Counted from the stretch's first letter, positions 33,938-44,622 are shown. The stretch is 64,000 nt of DNA from Psychrobacter coccoides (GCF_017498085.1 NZ_JAGBKM010000018.1:1-64000); one strand, 5' to 3'. Notes: a model not told the origin generated them from the sequence alone. A program made the numbers and translations.

Positions 33938-34944
33938 AAATCGATCACCGTAGATAAAGAAGGGGTTGCCACTCTCTCACCGATATACTCGGTAAGCTTT
34001 TGGGCCAGTGCTTTGGGACTGCCAACAAACTGACAGTATCCTGAATCAATAATAGCCTGTGGTTGATTGGGGTACTTACTCAGACTCGGATCTTGTGCCC
34101 AGATCTGACTATTGTTATCTTGAATGGCGTCTAAGTGCTGGACACCATCATTACCCATACCAGAAAAAACAATACTTATGAGCTCACTACCATAGACGTC
34201 ACTGGTGTTTTTGAGTAGCTGACCGATCGAGGGTTGGTACTCTTCTGGCCACTTTTGCTCTGTCAAGATCACTCTACCATGAGAGTCACAGACAATCTGT
34301 CGATCAATAGGTGCTATCAGGCAATACCCAGAGCGCAGTCTCTGACTCATAGAGATCACTTGATATTGCCAATCATTATGATGATTTAATATACGTGGTA
34401 AGGTCTCGATCATATCTTGATTGAAGTGCTGTGCCAACAAAATACAAATCGGCAATGAGGGCGACAAATTATCCAAAAAGGCTTTGATCGCACTAGGACC
34501 GCCTGCTGATGAGCCTAAAAAAACCACAAACTTCCACGGAGGCGTTGACCCATCATAAGTGCTGTTTTGCAGCAGGGCAGGTTTATTAAGTAGCTGAGCC
34601 AGCTTGCGCTTTAGCTTACGCTGCCATTGGGCATAACGATACACTTCATTAAGATGTGGTGCTGGGCTAAACCCAACTAGAACCACACTTGAGTTAGAGG
34701 CCTTAATTGCCATAGCAATCGTGTCATCATACTCACTATCAATCAACCAAATATCAACTTGGACCTGATAAGGTTGAGGTTTATCTTGCAGTTGCTGACG
34801 CGACAAGCAATCAACCAGCACCAAATCGCAACTGCGTACCGTGTCACTGAATGCCAGCCTTTGATGCTGATTTTCTGCTATCACTAGTACTCTAATAGCG
34901 CTGCTCTCCTTAGTGCCTAGATGTGAGGTGACCATATTATCCAT
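33934..34944 (-). CDS. CheB-type protein-glutamate methylesterase (ChpB-like)
   Basis: A 336-residue protein. The C-terminal methylesterase domain (about 150-320) shows the catalytic Ser in FLGSSAGGPSA, the His in LLAQHFNQDM and the Asp in SGMGNDG, the triad of CheB. The N-terminal part (about 15-120) looks like a degenerate receiver: it starts RVLVIAENQHQR but lacks the usual acidic pair and clear phosphorylatable Asp. It should demethylate or deamidate the PilJ receptor. It overlaps the chpA end by 8 bp and the next gene by 4 bp. Confidence 0.88.
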   Translation of the reverse strand: MDNMVTSHLGTKESSAIRVLVIAENQHQRLAFSDTVRSCDLVLVDCLSRQQLQDKPQPYQVQVDIWLIDSEYDDTIAMAIKASNSSVVLVGFSPAPHLNEVYRYAQWQRKLKRKLAQLLNKPALLQNSTYDGSTPPWKFVVFLGSSAGGPSAIKAFLDNLSPSLPICILLAQHFNQDMIETLPRILNHHNDWQYQVISMSQRLRSGYCLIAPIDRQIVCDSHGRVILTEQKWPEEYQPSIGQLLKNTSDVYGSELISIVFSGMGNDGVQHLDAIQDNNSQIWAQDPSLSKYPNQPQAIIDSGYCQFVGSPKALAQKLTEYIGERVATPSLSTVIDL

Positions 34945-37900
34945 TTTGACTTAAGCTAATGCTATATCCTAATTGCGCTTCAATTTTATCCAACAACTCG
35001 TTTTCTTGGAATGGCTTACCCATATAGTCATTGACGCCGAGCTTAAAGGCACGCTCTTGATGTTTTTCACCAGTACGTGAAGTGATCATGATAATAGGTA
35101 TATCACGCAAACGCTTATTGTGACGCACCTGCGTCGTCACTTCAAAACCATCCATACGCGGCATCTCGATATCTAGCAGGATAAGATCTGGCGTCATCTC
35201 TTGTAGTATCTCGATAGCATCGATACCGTCTTTGGCAACAGCAACATTGATCCCTTGACGCTCTAGTAAGCGTGAAGTAACTTTGCGCACGGTGACTGAG
35301 TCATCAACAACCAATATTCTAGTTTGTGACGACTTATCCTCTCTCTTAACTTTGATGTCTTTCTTGACATCCTTGACAACTGGAGCGTTACGCATCAGAG
35401 CCATCGGATCCAAAATAGGCAGTACAGAACCGTCACCCATAATGGTAGCCGCTGAAATACCTGCAAGGTTTGCAAGCTGGCGACCTAGAGGCTTTACCAC
35501 CACTTCGATACGTGATCCTGCGATCTGATCGACCTGAAGCGCGGTTTTTTGACCAGTACGATTTTTGATCACAATCACCGGCAAGCTGGTATTGGTACTG
35601 ACCATTAACTCATTGAGTTTATTGCCAGATAAAATCTCATTGAGATAGCGAATACGATAATCTTCGCCTTCAATTCTTAAACTGCTCACGCCAGACTCGT
35701 AATAGTCATAAAGGCTTTCAGGATTGACACGAATGACCCGCTCAATCTGTACCAGAGGTATGGCGTAATAACGATCTGCAGCACGTACCACTAAGGCATC
35801 TGATATGGCGACAGTCAACGGCATACGAATCGTAAAGCGAGAGCCTTTGCCTTCCTCAGAGCTGACCGATACCGAGCCACCCAATTGACGAATCTCACTT
35901 ATCACTACGTTCATTCCAACGCCGCGCCCTGAGATTTGTGTGACTCTTTTATTGGTCGTTAGACCCGCATTAAAGATATACTGCATAATATCTAGGTCGC
36001 TAAGACTGTCATCGTCAGCGGCAATCAAGCCTTGTTCAATGGCTTTATTTTTTACCGCTTCGACATTAATGCCATGACCATCATCGGATAAATGAATGAC
36101 AATCTCACTGCCTTCCCGTATGACGTCTAAATTGATTTGACCGCTACGGGCTTTCCCGGCTCTTAAGCGTGCTTGAGTGTTTTCGATGCCATGGTCGATG
36201 GCGTTACGTAACATGTGCTCAAGAGGTGAAGTGATGCGCTCAAGAATGGTTCTATCAATCTCATCATCGGCATTTACAATGTTTAGCTCTACTGACTTAT
36301 TAAGCTCATGAGCGGTTTGTCTGACAATACGCTCAAGGCGTGGTACTACTCGGGTAAACGGTACCATACGTGAGTTCATAAGCCCGTCTTGTAGCTCAGC
36401 TTGAGTACGTGAAAGCTGTAATAACAGACTTTCGTTATCACGTGTTTTTTCGAGCAAGGTTCCTTTAATATCAATCAAGTCAGAAGCGGACTCTGTCAAA
36501 GATTTTGACAGTTGGTTCAAGGATGAGTATTGGTCCATTTCTAGTGGATCAAACCCTTCTTCGTTCATTAATGACCTATCATCAATCTGCGATAGGATTT
36601 GCTCTTCAAGCTCGGTTTCCATTCGACGTAACTGGTCGGCCAGACGTTGAACTGTAGTCCCCATCTCTTCGATGCTGTTGGTCAGGCTACTCATTCCCAT
36701 ATCGATACGAGCACGGTTGATTGCTGACTCACCTGATAGGTTAATCATATGTTCAACCAGGCTGCCTGATATACGAACGACCTCATTATAATTGTCGCTT
36801 TTTTCCTGCGTCTCAAAGCTGCCAGTCATGGGGGGCATGTCATTAATATCAACTGTCACCCGCCCTCTTTGCTGCTGCTTAGCAGCTGAAATCATACTGC
36901 GCTGCTCTTGCAAAGACTCTCTAGGGACATGCTGCAAATTATCAGGGTTCTTACTAAACTGCTTTAATGCCGCAATCAAAGCTGTCGGTAGCGGCGGGTT
37001 TACTTTTTGCTTGAGAATATAAACCGCATCAGCTAACCAGTCATGACAAGCCATAAGCAGCTGCGAGACCATCTTTGTCGCTGGGCGACGGCGAATCGCC
37101 AACTCTTCGTATACGGTTTCCATCTCATGAGCCAGATCAGCGATACCGTTAGCAGTCACCATACGTGCACCACCTTTGATGGTGTGCAAATCTCTTTGCA
37201 ATGCTTGTAAAGCAGCCACATCACTAATATTACTCAAAAACAGCTGCAGGTATTTGTTGCTGCTTTCAATAATCTCATCAGCTTCTTCTAAAAACACCTC
37301 TAAAATATCAGCATCAGGCAGCTCGCCTGCCCAAGACTCCGCAATGATGTCAGCCAGACTGTCTGTTTTGACAGCATGGTCAGTATCTGCAGTGTCAGCT
37401 TCAGCCAAGTCCTCATCACTGTCTTTATACAAGGCAGGTAAAATAAGGGTTATGGCTGTTGGCAGCTCATTAGCTCGCTGAAAGCCTTGTAACTGCTCAA
37501 TAAGCTCGTTGGCAAAAAACGACTCTTGATAGCGCTCTACATAGTCAATTTGCAAGGACAGCGTGTCGTGCAATATCTGCATGATCGTGAGCCACTGAGG
37601 CGTCGGCTGCAATTCCTGCTCGTCAAATGCTTCGTAAATATTCTCTGCCATATGCGTCAAGTCACCGATACTGCGGATCCCTGCCATTTGTGCACCACCT
37701 TTAATGGTATGCATATGACGCTGTAGAGTTTTTAAGGTAGTATGATTACTGAGGTCAGTTCGCCACTTATTGAACGTCTGAGCCACAACACCGTCTAGTT
37801 CCTGTGTTTCTTCTAAGAATATCTCTAACAGCTCAATATCGGTATTGATTGCTTCAGTCTGTAGCGTCTCTGCTTGAGTACTATCTACACTTGGCTCAAC

Positions 37901-40900
37901 GACCTCGACATCGACATCAATATTTTCTGGCATAGCAGCAGCTAAACTCTCATCACTATCGGTGATGGCTTTTAAGTCTATGAGCACTTGCTGATCTACT
38001 TTTAAGGACATACCTGCTGCAATGGCATCGAATAAGCTGATCAATTGCTGATGACCGGCGAGCAGCGCTTGCTGTAACTGTACGCCTTCGGCAATATCAG
38101 GATAGGCTCTAATCTGCTTATAGGCTGCATGCAAAGCATTTAGCACCGAAGTAAACTTTGGTGAGTCAGTAGTCTGCTCTATTAGTTGTTCGATTTGGTA
38201 GATTTGTTGTTCAGCATAGTCTTGTACCGCAGTCGTGCTTTCACTAGCCAGTTTATCTTGCAGCTGCCATTCAGCATCAAGCAAACCATCAACATCAGCC
38301 TCTAAAAGATTAGCAACCACTAACTCATTGTTTACAGCGGTTTCGGTCTCATCAGGCTCGCCAAGCATCACTTGTAAAGAAACCAAGTCATCTTGGTTTT
38401 GAAGTGTGGCAACTGGTACGTCCTGCTGATTGACATCCTGCGTATAATTATTCAGATAGTTTTCAATCAATAACACTGATTGACACAGCGCCTGTAAATG
38501 CTGAGCACTCATAAGGATATCTTGTTGCTGCAGCTGCATTAAGCTTTGTTCTATTGTGGCGCTGATCTGACTGACAGCAGACAATGCACTCGAGCCAGAA
38601 GACGAGCGCAAGGTATGAAATGCTCGCACTATCTCATCTGCAACTTCAACCTCACTGTCTTCACGATGGGCATTGACAAAGTCTTTGACATCTTGCAGCA
38701 GCTCTTGCGCCTCTTCGATAAATATGGCGCAAAACGCTTGCTCTTCACTGCTTTGAGGGGTAGTTATTGCTGAAGCATCAGCCATCATCTCATTGACAGA
38801 ATGAATAGACGCTAAAGCAGGATCAGGGCTAACACTTTCATTGACAGGACTGTCCACAATATCAGAGCAATACCTAGTGCTATCTGTCTTTGCATTATCA
38901 GCACTGAGATTAGTGTCGCTCTTCGCAGGCACACGCTTACGTAAGGCAGCATAGCTAAACTCATCACCATATTGCTTACTATAAGCACCAGCACAGGCAA
39001 TCCACAACGATACTATCTCGGGATAGTCAGCGTCCTGACTGCTACTACTGCGGGCAAAAATGTCTACTAAGTTAGGATAAGCCAGCAAAACGTCATCTAT
39101 CAGCTGAATAACACCTGCAGACACGTCGATACTATGCTCTAAAATACGATTGAGCATATTTTCTATGGCCCAAGCCAACTCACCTGTATAGTGTGCGCCA
39201 ACCATACGGCCAGAGCCTTTGAGTGTATGAAAGCCGCGTCGTACTTCTTTTAGTTTGGTTAGATCAGCAGTATCATCACACCAGCGGTTATAAAGAGGTA
39301 TGATTTCAGCCAACACCTCTTCTGCTTCTTCAATAAATATCTCTTTGATATCGGCATCTATATCATGGTCATCGGCAGGTGACTGCAAAGCCTCTTGCAT
39401 GAACGGCTCAAGCACAGCAGGTATAGCAGAATCGGTCGGAGCGAGGCTTGACTGCGCTGTAGCCTCATTTATCACATGACCATGAGTAGCATCAGACTGA
39501 CTGGCTGACGTCAGAGGGGCTTCTGTTGAATGGCTGGACTGATTTGCATCAGACTCAGCGAGCACTGGCTGCTCTGTATTTTGGTCTAATGCTTGGCCAG
39601 TTGCAAGATTGTTGATTTGTAGAATAATAGTAGCAGGGTCTGTATGAGGCGCTTGTTTTGCTAAAAAACTGGCGACCATGGTGGGCAGTTGCGCTGTTGT
39701 CTCTACGACCCGCCCTACCATCTCGTCAGTTATCGCCAACGACATATCTAAGGCTTTGTTAAGCAGGCTTTCTAGAGCCCATGCTATCTCACTGATACTG
39801 TAAGCCCCTGCCTGACGGCCTGCTCCTTTTAGAGAATGAAAGCCACGGCGCACTTCTATTAATGGCGTCAGATCCTGCGCATCTTGTTGCCAAATAGAGA
39901 CAAAATCATCAAGATCTTCGATAATCTCCGCAGCCTCTTCAGCAAAAATATCTCGGATATCCTCACTCACTTCAAAATCATCGGACTGTATCGAGGTATA
40001 TGACGGATGTAATGCCTTGCTATCAGCGTCAATCATCGGCAACACATCAGACGTCGTCTCAGCTTCAGCTGTCTGGTTTTTATCAGCTGCCTCTAGGACT
40101 GCTTTACCGTCAAGATCATCTAGGGTGCTATCCAAGGTTGAGTCATTAGGTGCTATCTCTCCTGTGTCATCGTAACGCACCTCATTAGAAGCTGTAGTTA
40201 CGGCAAACTGATAGGTATCCGTCACCGTATCAGGTGCTGTGATTAGCACATCCAAAAGCTCGCCTGCCTTTTCTAGTTGTGCGTCTATCTTTGCCAACAA
40301 CTGCTGATCAAGGACCTGATGTCCCAAATAACTGAGCAATAGCTCAAAGGAGGCGATTCCTTGCACTAATACTTCAACGAGCTCTTTGCTAAGGCGCTCT
40401 ACTTTATGCTCGGCCATCTGTGCAAATAAATCTGCCATCTGATTATTTATTTGTCGTATTAAAGGCAGTTCTAGATTATCTAGTACCTCACCGATTTCTA
40501 CAAAAGCCTCTGAGATAGCTAATAAATAAGTCTGCTTATGCGGCTGCTGTAAGTATTGCTTAAAGTTGTTTTTGACGTCTTCTAGAGCAAGGCGCAGATG
40601 GCGCAGCGTACTAGCAAACGTCATCTCAAAAGAGACAGACTTTGCATCGATAGAGTTATCACCAGATACAGTGGCTTCGGATGAAGGTGCTGTCGTCTCG
40701 TCGATATTGGTTTGGATAAGCTGCTCAGTGTTATAAATAGAGCTATATGACTCTTGCAACTGACGCTCAATTTGCCACTGCATTTGTGCAAACGCGTCTT
40801 CAGAGCTTAGACTGCTGTCAATATCAGACAAGATCTGATCTATATGTGATTCGTACTGTACCCAGCCTCGTTGTCCTAGCTGCCTTTTAATATCTTGCAA

Positions 40901-41914
40901 TGGTCTGGTGAGTGCTTGCGGCTCTTCGAGATCAAAGATCACAGATTCAAGATCAGCCAAGATGCGAGGTAAAAAACGCATCGTACTGTCATGTTTTGAT
41001 AATGAGTGGCTGATTAAGCTTTGTGTTGACAGATTAAGGCTCTTTAGCAGGTTGAGCTGAATAAAGATATCGGCAATCAGGCCTTCAATATCTTCTTGCT
41101 GTATATCGCTGTTTGTCTGACCGTCTGTAGCCAAAGCTTGTCGATGGCGCTTTACAATGACTTGCTCTAAACGTGACAGCAGATGAGCATAGCTTGCTGG
41201 TATCGGCGAGTCATTATCCAGCATATTTTGCAACCAAAGCGCTGTCAGATACCATAGACGTTGCTGATTCTGACTTGTACTGGTCTGCCATAAGTAATGG
41301 CTGGCCTTTTCTAGGCTGGCTAACGTTTCAACTTGATTACGATTGGTGGCGAGCAGTTGTTGCGTCTGTTGGCGCCATGCCAGTAATAGCTGCTGATACT
41401 GCTCAGGCTGCATAGGTAGCAAGACGGTATCCTTAGATACGTCTATGTTTATACTTTCTTGAGCATGTTGGCTTTGGTAAGCACTGACCAGCAACGCTGG
41501 GTCATTATTGTTTGACCCGTCTTGTGGTTTTAGATCTTGAGCAAGCTGCTGGATAACTCGATGCAGTAGTACCTCATGACAAGCGCCTGTTTGCACCGTA
41601 TATGTCAGCTCATATCGCAGCAATTGATGCGCAAACTGTACCAGACGGTACCCTATACCAGTATCAACCTCCGTACCGACTACTTTAACAGACCAGCGTA
41701 GCTGAGAGGCTAAGGCTGCTAATAAAGGCAGGTTTATCATGGTTAAGGTGTTGCTGATCTGATGATAAGACTGTGCCATAAGATCAAAGTCAGGATGAGC
41801 ATCTGCTTGCCAACCATCAGATACAATTGATAACTGCTGATCGAGTAATGGTAGCAACCACTCTCGCCTTACCATTTCATTAGGCTGGTTATTCATAAGG
41901 TTATCCTGACTCAT
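34937..41914 (-). CDS. chpA: ChpA, multi-domain chemotaxis-type hybrid histidine kinase
   Basis: A 2325-residue kinase of the twitching-motility chemosensory pathway. The N-terminal third is helical and FimL/HPt-like without clear phospho-His. Five His-containing phosphotransfer motifs follow: HSLKGAG (about 694), HTLKGSG (895), HTLRSSSGSSA (1098), HTIKGGAQ (1401) and HTIKGGAR (1576). Next come a dimerisation region, a CheA-type ATPase domain with LEHMLRNAIDHGIEN (about 1900), SDDGHGIN and GRGVGMNVV, a CheW-like domain (about 2060-2180) and a C-terminal receiver (about 2195-2315, phospho-Asp in LILLDIEMPRMDG). It is coupled to PilJ through PilI and signals to PilG and PilH. It is similar in order to Pseudomonas ChpA (about 2470 aa). 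The next gene overlaps it by 8 bp. Confidence 0.95.
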   Translation of the reverse strand: MSQDNLMNNQPNEMVRREWLLPLLDQQLSIVSDGWQADAHPDFDLMAQSYHQISNTLTMINLPLLAALASQLRWSVKVVGTEVDTGIGYRLVQFAHQLLRYELTYTVQTGACHEVLLHRVIQQLAQDLKPQDGSNNNDPALLVSAYQSQHAQESINIDVSKDTVLLPMQPEQYQQLLLAWRQQTQQLLATNRNQVETLASLEKASHYLWQTSTSQNQQRLWYLTALWLQNMLDNDSPIPASYAHLLSRLEQVIVKRHRQALATDGQTNSDIQQEDIEGLIADIFIQLNLLKSLNLSTQSLISHSLSKHDSTMRFLPRILADLESVIFDLEEPQALTRPLQDIKRQLGQRGWVQYESHIDQILSDIDSSLSSEDAFAQMQWQIERQLQESYSSIYNTEQLIQTNIDETTAPSSEATVSGDNSIDAKSVSFEMTFASTLRHLRLALEDVKNNFKQYLQQPHKQTYLLAISEAFVEIGEVLDNLELPLIRQINNQMADLFAQMAEHKVERLSKELVEVLVQGIASFELLLSYLGHQVLDQQLLAKIDAQLEKAGELLDVLITAPDTVTDTYQFAVTTASNEVRYDDTGEIAPNDSTLDSTLDDLDGKAVLEAADKNQTAEAETTSDVLPMIDADSKALHPSYTSIQSDDFEVSEDIRDIFAEEAAEIIEDLDDFVSIWQQDAQDLTPLIEVRRGFHSLKGAGRQAGAYSISEIAWALESLLNKALDMSLAITDEMVGRVVETTAQLPTMVASFLAKQAPHTDPATIILQINNLATGQALDQNTEQPVLAESDANQSSHSTEAPLTSASQSDATHGHVINEATAQSSLAPTDSAIPAVLEPFMQEALQSPADDHDIDADIKEIFIEEAEEVLAEIIPLYNRWCDDTADLTKLKEVRRGFHTLKGSGRMVGAHYTGELAWAIENMLNRILEHSIDVSAGVIQLIDDVLLAYPNLVDIFARSSSSQDADYPEIVSLWIACAGAYSKQYGDEFSYAALRKRVPAKSDTNLSADNAKTDSTRYCSDIVDSPVNESVSPDPALASIHSVNEMMADASAITTPQSSEEQAFCAIFIEEAQELLQDVKDFVNAHREDSEVEVADEIVRAFHTLRSSSGSSALSAVSQISATIEQSLMQLQQQDILMSAQHLQALCQSVLLIENYLNNYTQDVNQQDVPVATLQNQDDLVSLQVMLGEPDETETAVNNELVVANLLEADVDGLLDAEWQLQDKLASESTTAVQDYAEQQIYQIEQLIEQTTDSPKFTSVLNALHAAYKQIRAYPDIAEGVQLQQALLAGHQQLISLFDAIAAGMSLKVDQQVLIDLKAITDSDESLAAAMPENIDVDVEVVEPSVDSTQAETLQTEAINTDIELLEIFLEETQELDGVVAQTFNKWRTDLSNHTTLKTLQRHMHTIKGGAQMAGIRSIGDLTHMAENIYEAFDEQELQPTPQWLTIMQILHDTLSLQIDYVERYQESFFANELIEQLQGFQRANELPTAITLILPALYKDSDEDLAEADTADTDHAVKTDSLADIIAESWAGELPDADILEVFLEEADEIIESSNKYLQLFLSNISDVAALQALQRDLHTIKGGARMVTANGIADLAHEMETVYEELAIRRRPATKMVSQLLMACHDWLADAVYILKQKVNPPLPTALIAALKQFSKNPDNLQHVPRESLQEQRSMISAAKQQQRGRVTVDINDMPPMTGSFETQEKSDNYNEVVRISGSLVEHMINLSGESAINRARIDMGMSSLTNSIEEMGTTVQRLADQLRRMETELEEQILSQIDDRSLMNEEGFDPLEMDQYSSLNQLSKSLTESASDLIDIKGTLLEKTRDNESLLLQLSRTQAELQDGLMNSRMVPFTRVVPRLERIVRQTAHELNKSVELNIVNADDEIDRTILERITSPLEHMLRNAIDHGIENTQARLRAGKARSGQINLDVIREGSEIVIHLSDDGHGINVEAVKNKAIEQGLIAADDDSLSDLDIMQYIFNAGLTTNKRVTQISGRGVGMNVVISEIRQLGGSVSVSSEEGKGSRFTIRMPLTVAISDALVVRAADRYYAIPLVQIERVIRVNPESLYDYYESGVSSLRIEGEDYRIRYLNEILSGNKLNELMVSTNTSLPVIVIKNRTGQKTALQVDQIAGSRIEVVVKPLGRQLANLAGISAATIMGDGSVLPILDPMALMRNAPVVKDVKKDIKVKREDKSSQTRILVVDDSVTVRKVTSRLLERQGINVAVAKDGIDAIEILQEMTPDLILLDIEMPRMDGFEVTTQVRHNKRLRDIPIIMITSRTGEKHQERAFKLGVNDYMGKPFQENELLDKIEAQLGYSISLSQNG

Positions 41915-41988
41915 TTATACACTTGATTTATGCATTTGTGCTTACCATAGCAACAACCGCTGTATCACATCACTATCTAATCATGGCT

Positions 41989-43398
41989 TTAGTAAATCTC
42001 AGCAACAGCTTCTAAATGCTCTTCTTCATCTGAGAGCTTAAAGCCTGTTACTGATTCTTGTAGAGCTGCTGCCATCTCATTTAACTCGCCAATAGAGCGT
42101 GCTGTTGCCATAGTACCTGATGAGGTTTGTGAGGTGATGTCCTGAATGATGTTCATGGTATTGGAGATACTACCGGCAGACTTGGCCTGCTGCTGTGCGG
42201 CATCTGAGATATTTTGAATCAAGTCTGCTAGAGTGTTCGATACACTTTGGACTTCTTCTAGCGCTTCACCAGCATCCTTTGCTAAGCGCGCCCCGCGTAC
42301 TACTTCAGAAGTGGTCGACTCCATAGACATGACCGCTTCACTGGTATCTGCCTGAATGGTTTTAACCAAGGTTTCAATCTGTTTGGTGGCGTTGGCTGAA
42401 CGTTCTGCCAGACGCTGAACCTCATCGGCAACGACTGCAAAACCACGCCCTGCCTCACCAGCCATAGAGGCCTGAATGGCAGCGTTCAAGGCCAATACGT
42501 TGGTCTGATCAGCAATATCATTAATCAAGCTAACAATATCACCAATCTCTTGTGATGACTCACCTAAGCGTTTGATTCGTTTTGACGTTTCTTGAATCTG
42601 ATCACGAATGACGTTCATGCCCTCGATTGAGCGCTGTACTACCTCTGCTCCATTATGCGCAATCACAACTGATCTTTGGGCAACAGCCGCTGATTCAGTT
42701 GCGTTATCCGATACTTGGTCAATAGATATGGCCATCTGATTAATTGCGCTAGATACGCCGTCAATCTCCTGAGCTTGGTGCTCAGACGCTTCAGCCAGCT
42801 CGACAGCGTTCATCTGAGTCTGCTGAGATGATTGCGAGACACGATCAGCAGTACTGTTGATGACCAATACCAGTTGGCGCAATTGGTCAATAGCGAAGTT
42901 GACTGAGTCAGCGATTGCACCCGTAAAGTCTTCTGAGACGGTAGCGTTAACGGTCAAGTCACCTTCAGCCAAGTCACCAAGCTCATCAAGTAGGCGCAAA
43001 ATCGCCATCTGGTTACGCTCGTTTTCTTCTTGGATTTGGCGGGCACGCTCAGACTCAGTTTCTGACTCTTGACGCCGACGTAAGGTTTCTTTTTCAATCA
43101 GTATACGCTCAGCACCACCACGGTTTTTAAATAACTGCGTTAGGACCAGTAGCATTCCAAGTAAGCCGATCAAAAATAAAATAGCTGGCCATACTATGCT
43201 ACCACTGGTTAAGAGTTCACGCTCAACATCACTTAAGTAATGGCTTACCGTTGCGAGCGAGTTGATTAACCAAGCTAAAAAAACAACACTCACTAAGGCA
43301 AAAAGCCCTAATAAAATCTTCCACTTCCTATTGGAGTCCTCAACACCTAGCGTACTTGTACTCACACTAGCTGTAGGGCTTTTTGTAACATCACTCAT
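41989..43398 (-). CDS. pilJ: Methyl-accepting chemotaxis protein PilJ, short form
   Basis: A protein of 469 residues from ATG 43398, which is well spaced from GGAAGGA. Two membrane helices (about 28-48 and 67-90) enclose only about 17 residues of periplasm. A HAMP-like segment with [23 protein letters not shown] and the signalling domain (about 195-460) follow. The hairpin tip [40 protein letters not shown]-type segment is intact. PilJ of Pseudomonas is about 680 residues with two large periplasmic PilJ domains, which are missing here. Position between pilI and chpA supports the PilJ role. Confidence 0.88.
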   Translation of the reverse strand: MSDVTKSPTASVSTSTLGVEDSNRKWKILLGLFALVSVVFLAWLINSLATVSHYLSDVERELLTSGSIVWPAILFLIGLLGMLLVLTQLFKNRGGAERILIEKETLRRRQESETESERARQIQEENERNQMAILRLLDELGDLAEGDLTVNATVSEDFTGAIADSVNFAIDQLRQLVLVINSTADRVSQSSQQTQMNAVELAEASEHQAQEIDGVSSAINQMAISIDQVSDNATESAAVAQRSVVIAHNGAEVVQRSIEGMNVIRDQIQETSKRIKRLGESSQEIGDIVSLINDIADQTNVLALNAAIQASMAGEAGRGFAVVADEVQRLAERSANATKQIETLVKTIQADTSEAVMSMESTTSEVVRGARLAKDAGEALEEVQSVSNTLADLIQNISDAAQQQAKSAGSISNTMNIIQDITSQTSSGTMATARSIGELNEMAAALQESVTGFKLSDEEEHLEAVAEIY

Positions 43399-43516
43399 TG
43401 TGTTCATTCCTTCCAAACAGTCGTTTAAGTCGTATCATGACTAGCTTTGCATCACCTGACTCAAAACAAGCAATTAGCTATATTTATTGTTGGTAGTAAC
43501 TATTTAGCACTGCACC

Positions 43517-44044
43517 TTATATCGCTGCATCAATATATCGCCCATCTTTAGCCAACAGGCTTGGCATAAAGACAAACCACTCTTGCTGATCTTTTACAAA
43601 CTTGCCATGATTATAAGGGGCGAATGGTGAGTCGCTATCGATGGCTTCAGCACGATACTGACCATGTGTAAACTGCTCAATACCGAGCACTTTATCTACG
43701 ACTAGACCAGAAAACACAGTACTATTATCAATCACCAAAACCTTACGCAGGCTTTTTTTCTGACGACTTGGTACATTCAAAAACTGCGGCAAGTCCGTTA
43801 AAGGCAATAAGCGTCCACGTATATTAGCAATACCTAGTAGCCATGGCTCTACCATAGGGATATGGGTATATTCAGGTATGCTTAACACCTCAAAAACCTC
43901 TCCCATCGGTGCCACTAAGCGTTGGTCGCCAACCTCAAACACCACACCTCGCCAGTCATAGTCTTTACCACTTTGAAGACCACGGCTACGGGCTTTGGCT
44001 AGATCGGCCAAACGTAAAAGCTCAATAAATCCTTTAGAGGCCAC
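43517..44044 (-). CDS. pilI: CheW-like coupling protein PilI
   Basis: A 175-residue CheW-domain protein that links PilJ to ChpA. The core RLVAPMGEVFEVLSIPEYTHIP, WLLGIANIRGRLLPLTDLPQFL and VLVIDNSTVFSGLVVDKVLGIEQF is typical. It begins with GTG, behind a GGAG site, 3 bp after the pilH stop, so the two genes are cotranslated. The C-terminus WFVFMPSLLAKDGRYIDAA is characteristic of PilI. Confidence 0.92.
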   Translation of the reverse strand: MASKGFIELLRLADLAKARSRGLQSGKDYDWRGVVFEVGDQRLVAPMGEVFEVLSIPEYTHIPMVEPWLLGIANIRGRLLPLTDLPQFLNVPSRQKKSLRKVLVIDNSTVFSGLVVDKVLGIEQFTHGQYRAEAIDSDSPFAPYNHGKFVKDQQEWFVFMPSLLAKDGRYIDAAI

Positions 44045-44047
44045 AGG

Positions 44048-44410
44048 TTACTCCGTTACCGATTGGATAACATGCATCAGCTCAGATTCGTTAACTGGCT
44101 TGGTAAGATATTCTTTTGCCCCTTGGCGTTTACCCCACACTCGATCAGTTTCTTGATTTTTGGTGCTAATCATAATCACTGGGATATGGGCGGTGGTTTT
44201 ACCACGGGTGATCTTACGGGTCGCTTGGAAACCGTTCATTTCTGGCATGACCACATCCATTAAAATGACGTCGGGTAAGTGCTCTTCTGCCATCTTGCAG
44301 CCGTGCTCACCGTTAGCCGCTTCTAATACCTGAAAGTCGTTTCTGGCAAGCATGTCACGGAATTTCGCCATCTCTGATGGTGAGTCGTCAATGACTAGTA
44401 CAGTCTTCAT
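44048..44410 (-). CDS. pilH: Response regulator PilH
   Basis: A single receiver domain of 120 residues from the ATG at 44410, preceded by AAAGGA. The acidic pair is in VLVIDDSPSEM, the phospho-Asp in DVILMDVVMPEMNG and the conserved Lys in GAKEYLTKPV. In Pseudomonas PilH modulates retraction through PilU and acts as a phosphate sink for ChpA. pilI follows after 3 bp. Confidence 0.92.
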   Translation of the reverse strand: MKTVLVIDDSPSEMAKFRDMLARNDFQVLEAANGEHGCKMAEEHLPDVILMDVVMPEMNGFQATRKITRGKTTAHIPVIMISTKNQETDRVWGKRQGAKEYLTKPVNESELMHVIQSVTE

Positions 44411-44622
44411 GGTGTTTCCTTTATATTTTGACATCCACTAGGATATTTTTTGTTGTTGCAGACAGTAACTGTTAAATACAGTGGCTGTTACTAAAGGCAA
44501 ATGATTGCTTTTTTACGATTTATATATAATCAGTGCGCAACAGTACTATCGTTGTCACTATTCATCTGTGTCAGTGCTTAGTGCTAAATAACATCAACCA
44601 AAGTGACAAAAATTGGCAATGA
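44411..44622. other. pilG-pilH intergenic gap
   Basis: 212 bp without a gene, longer than the gap in Pseudomonas, so pilHIJ-chpA may have its own promoter here. Confidence 0.5.
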
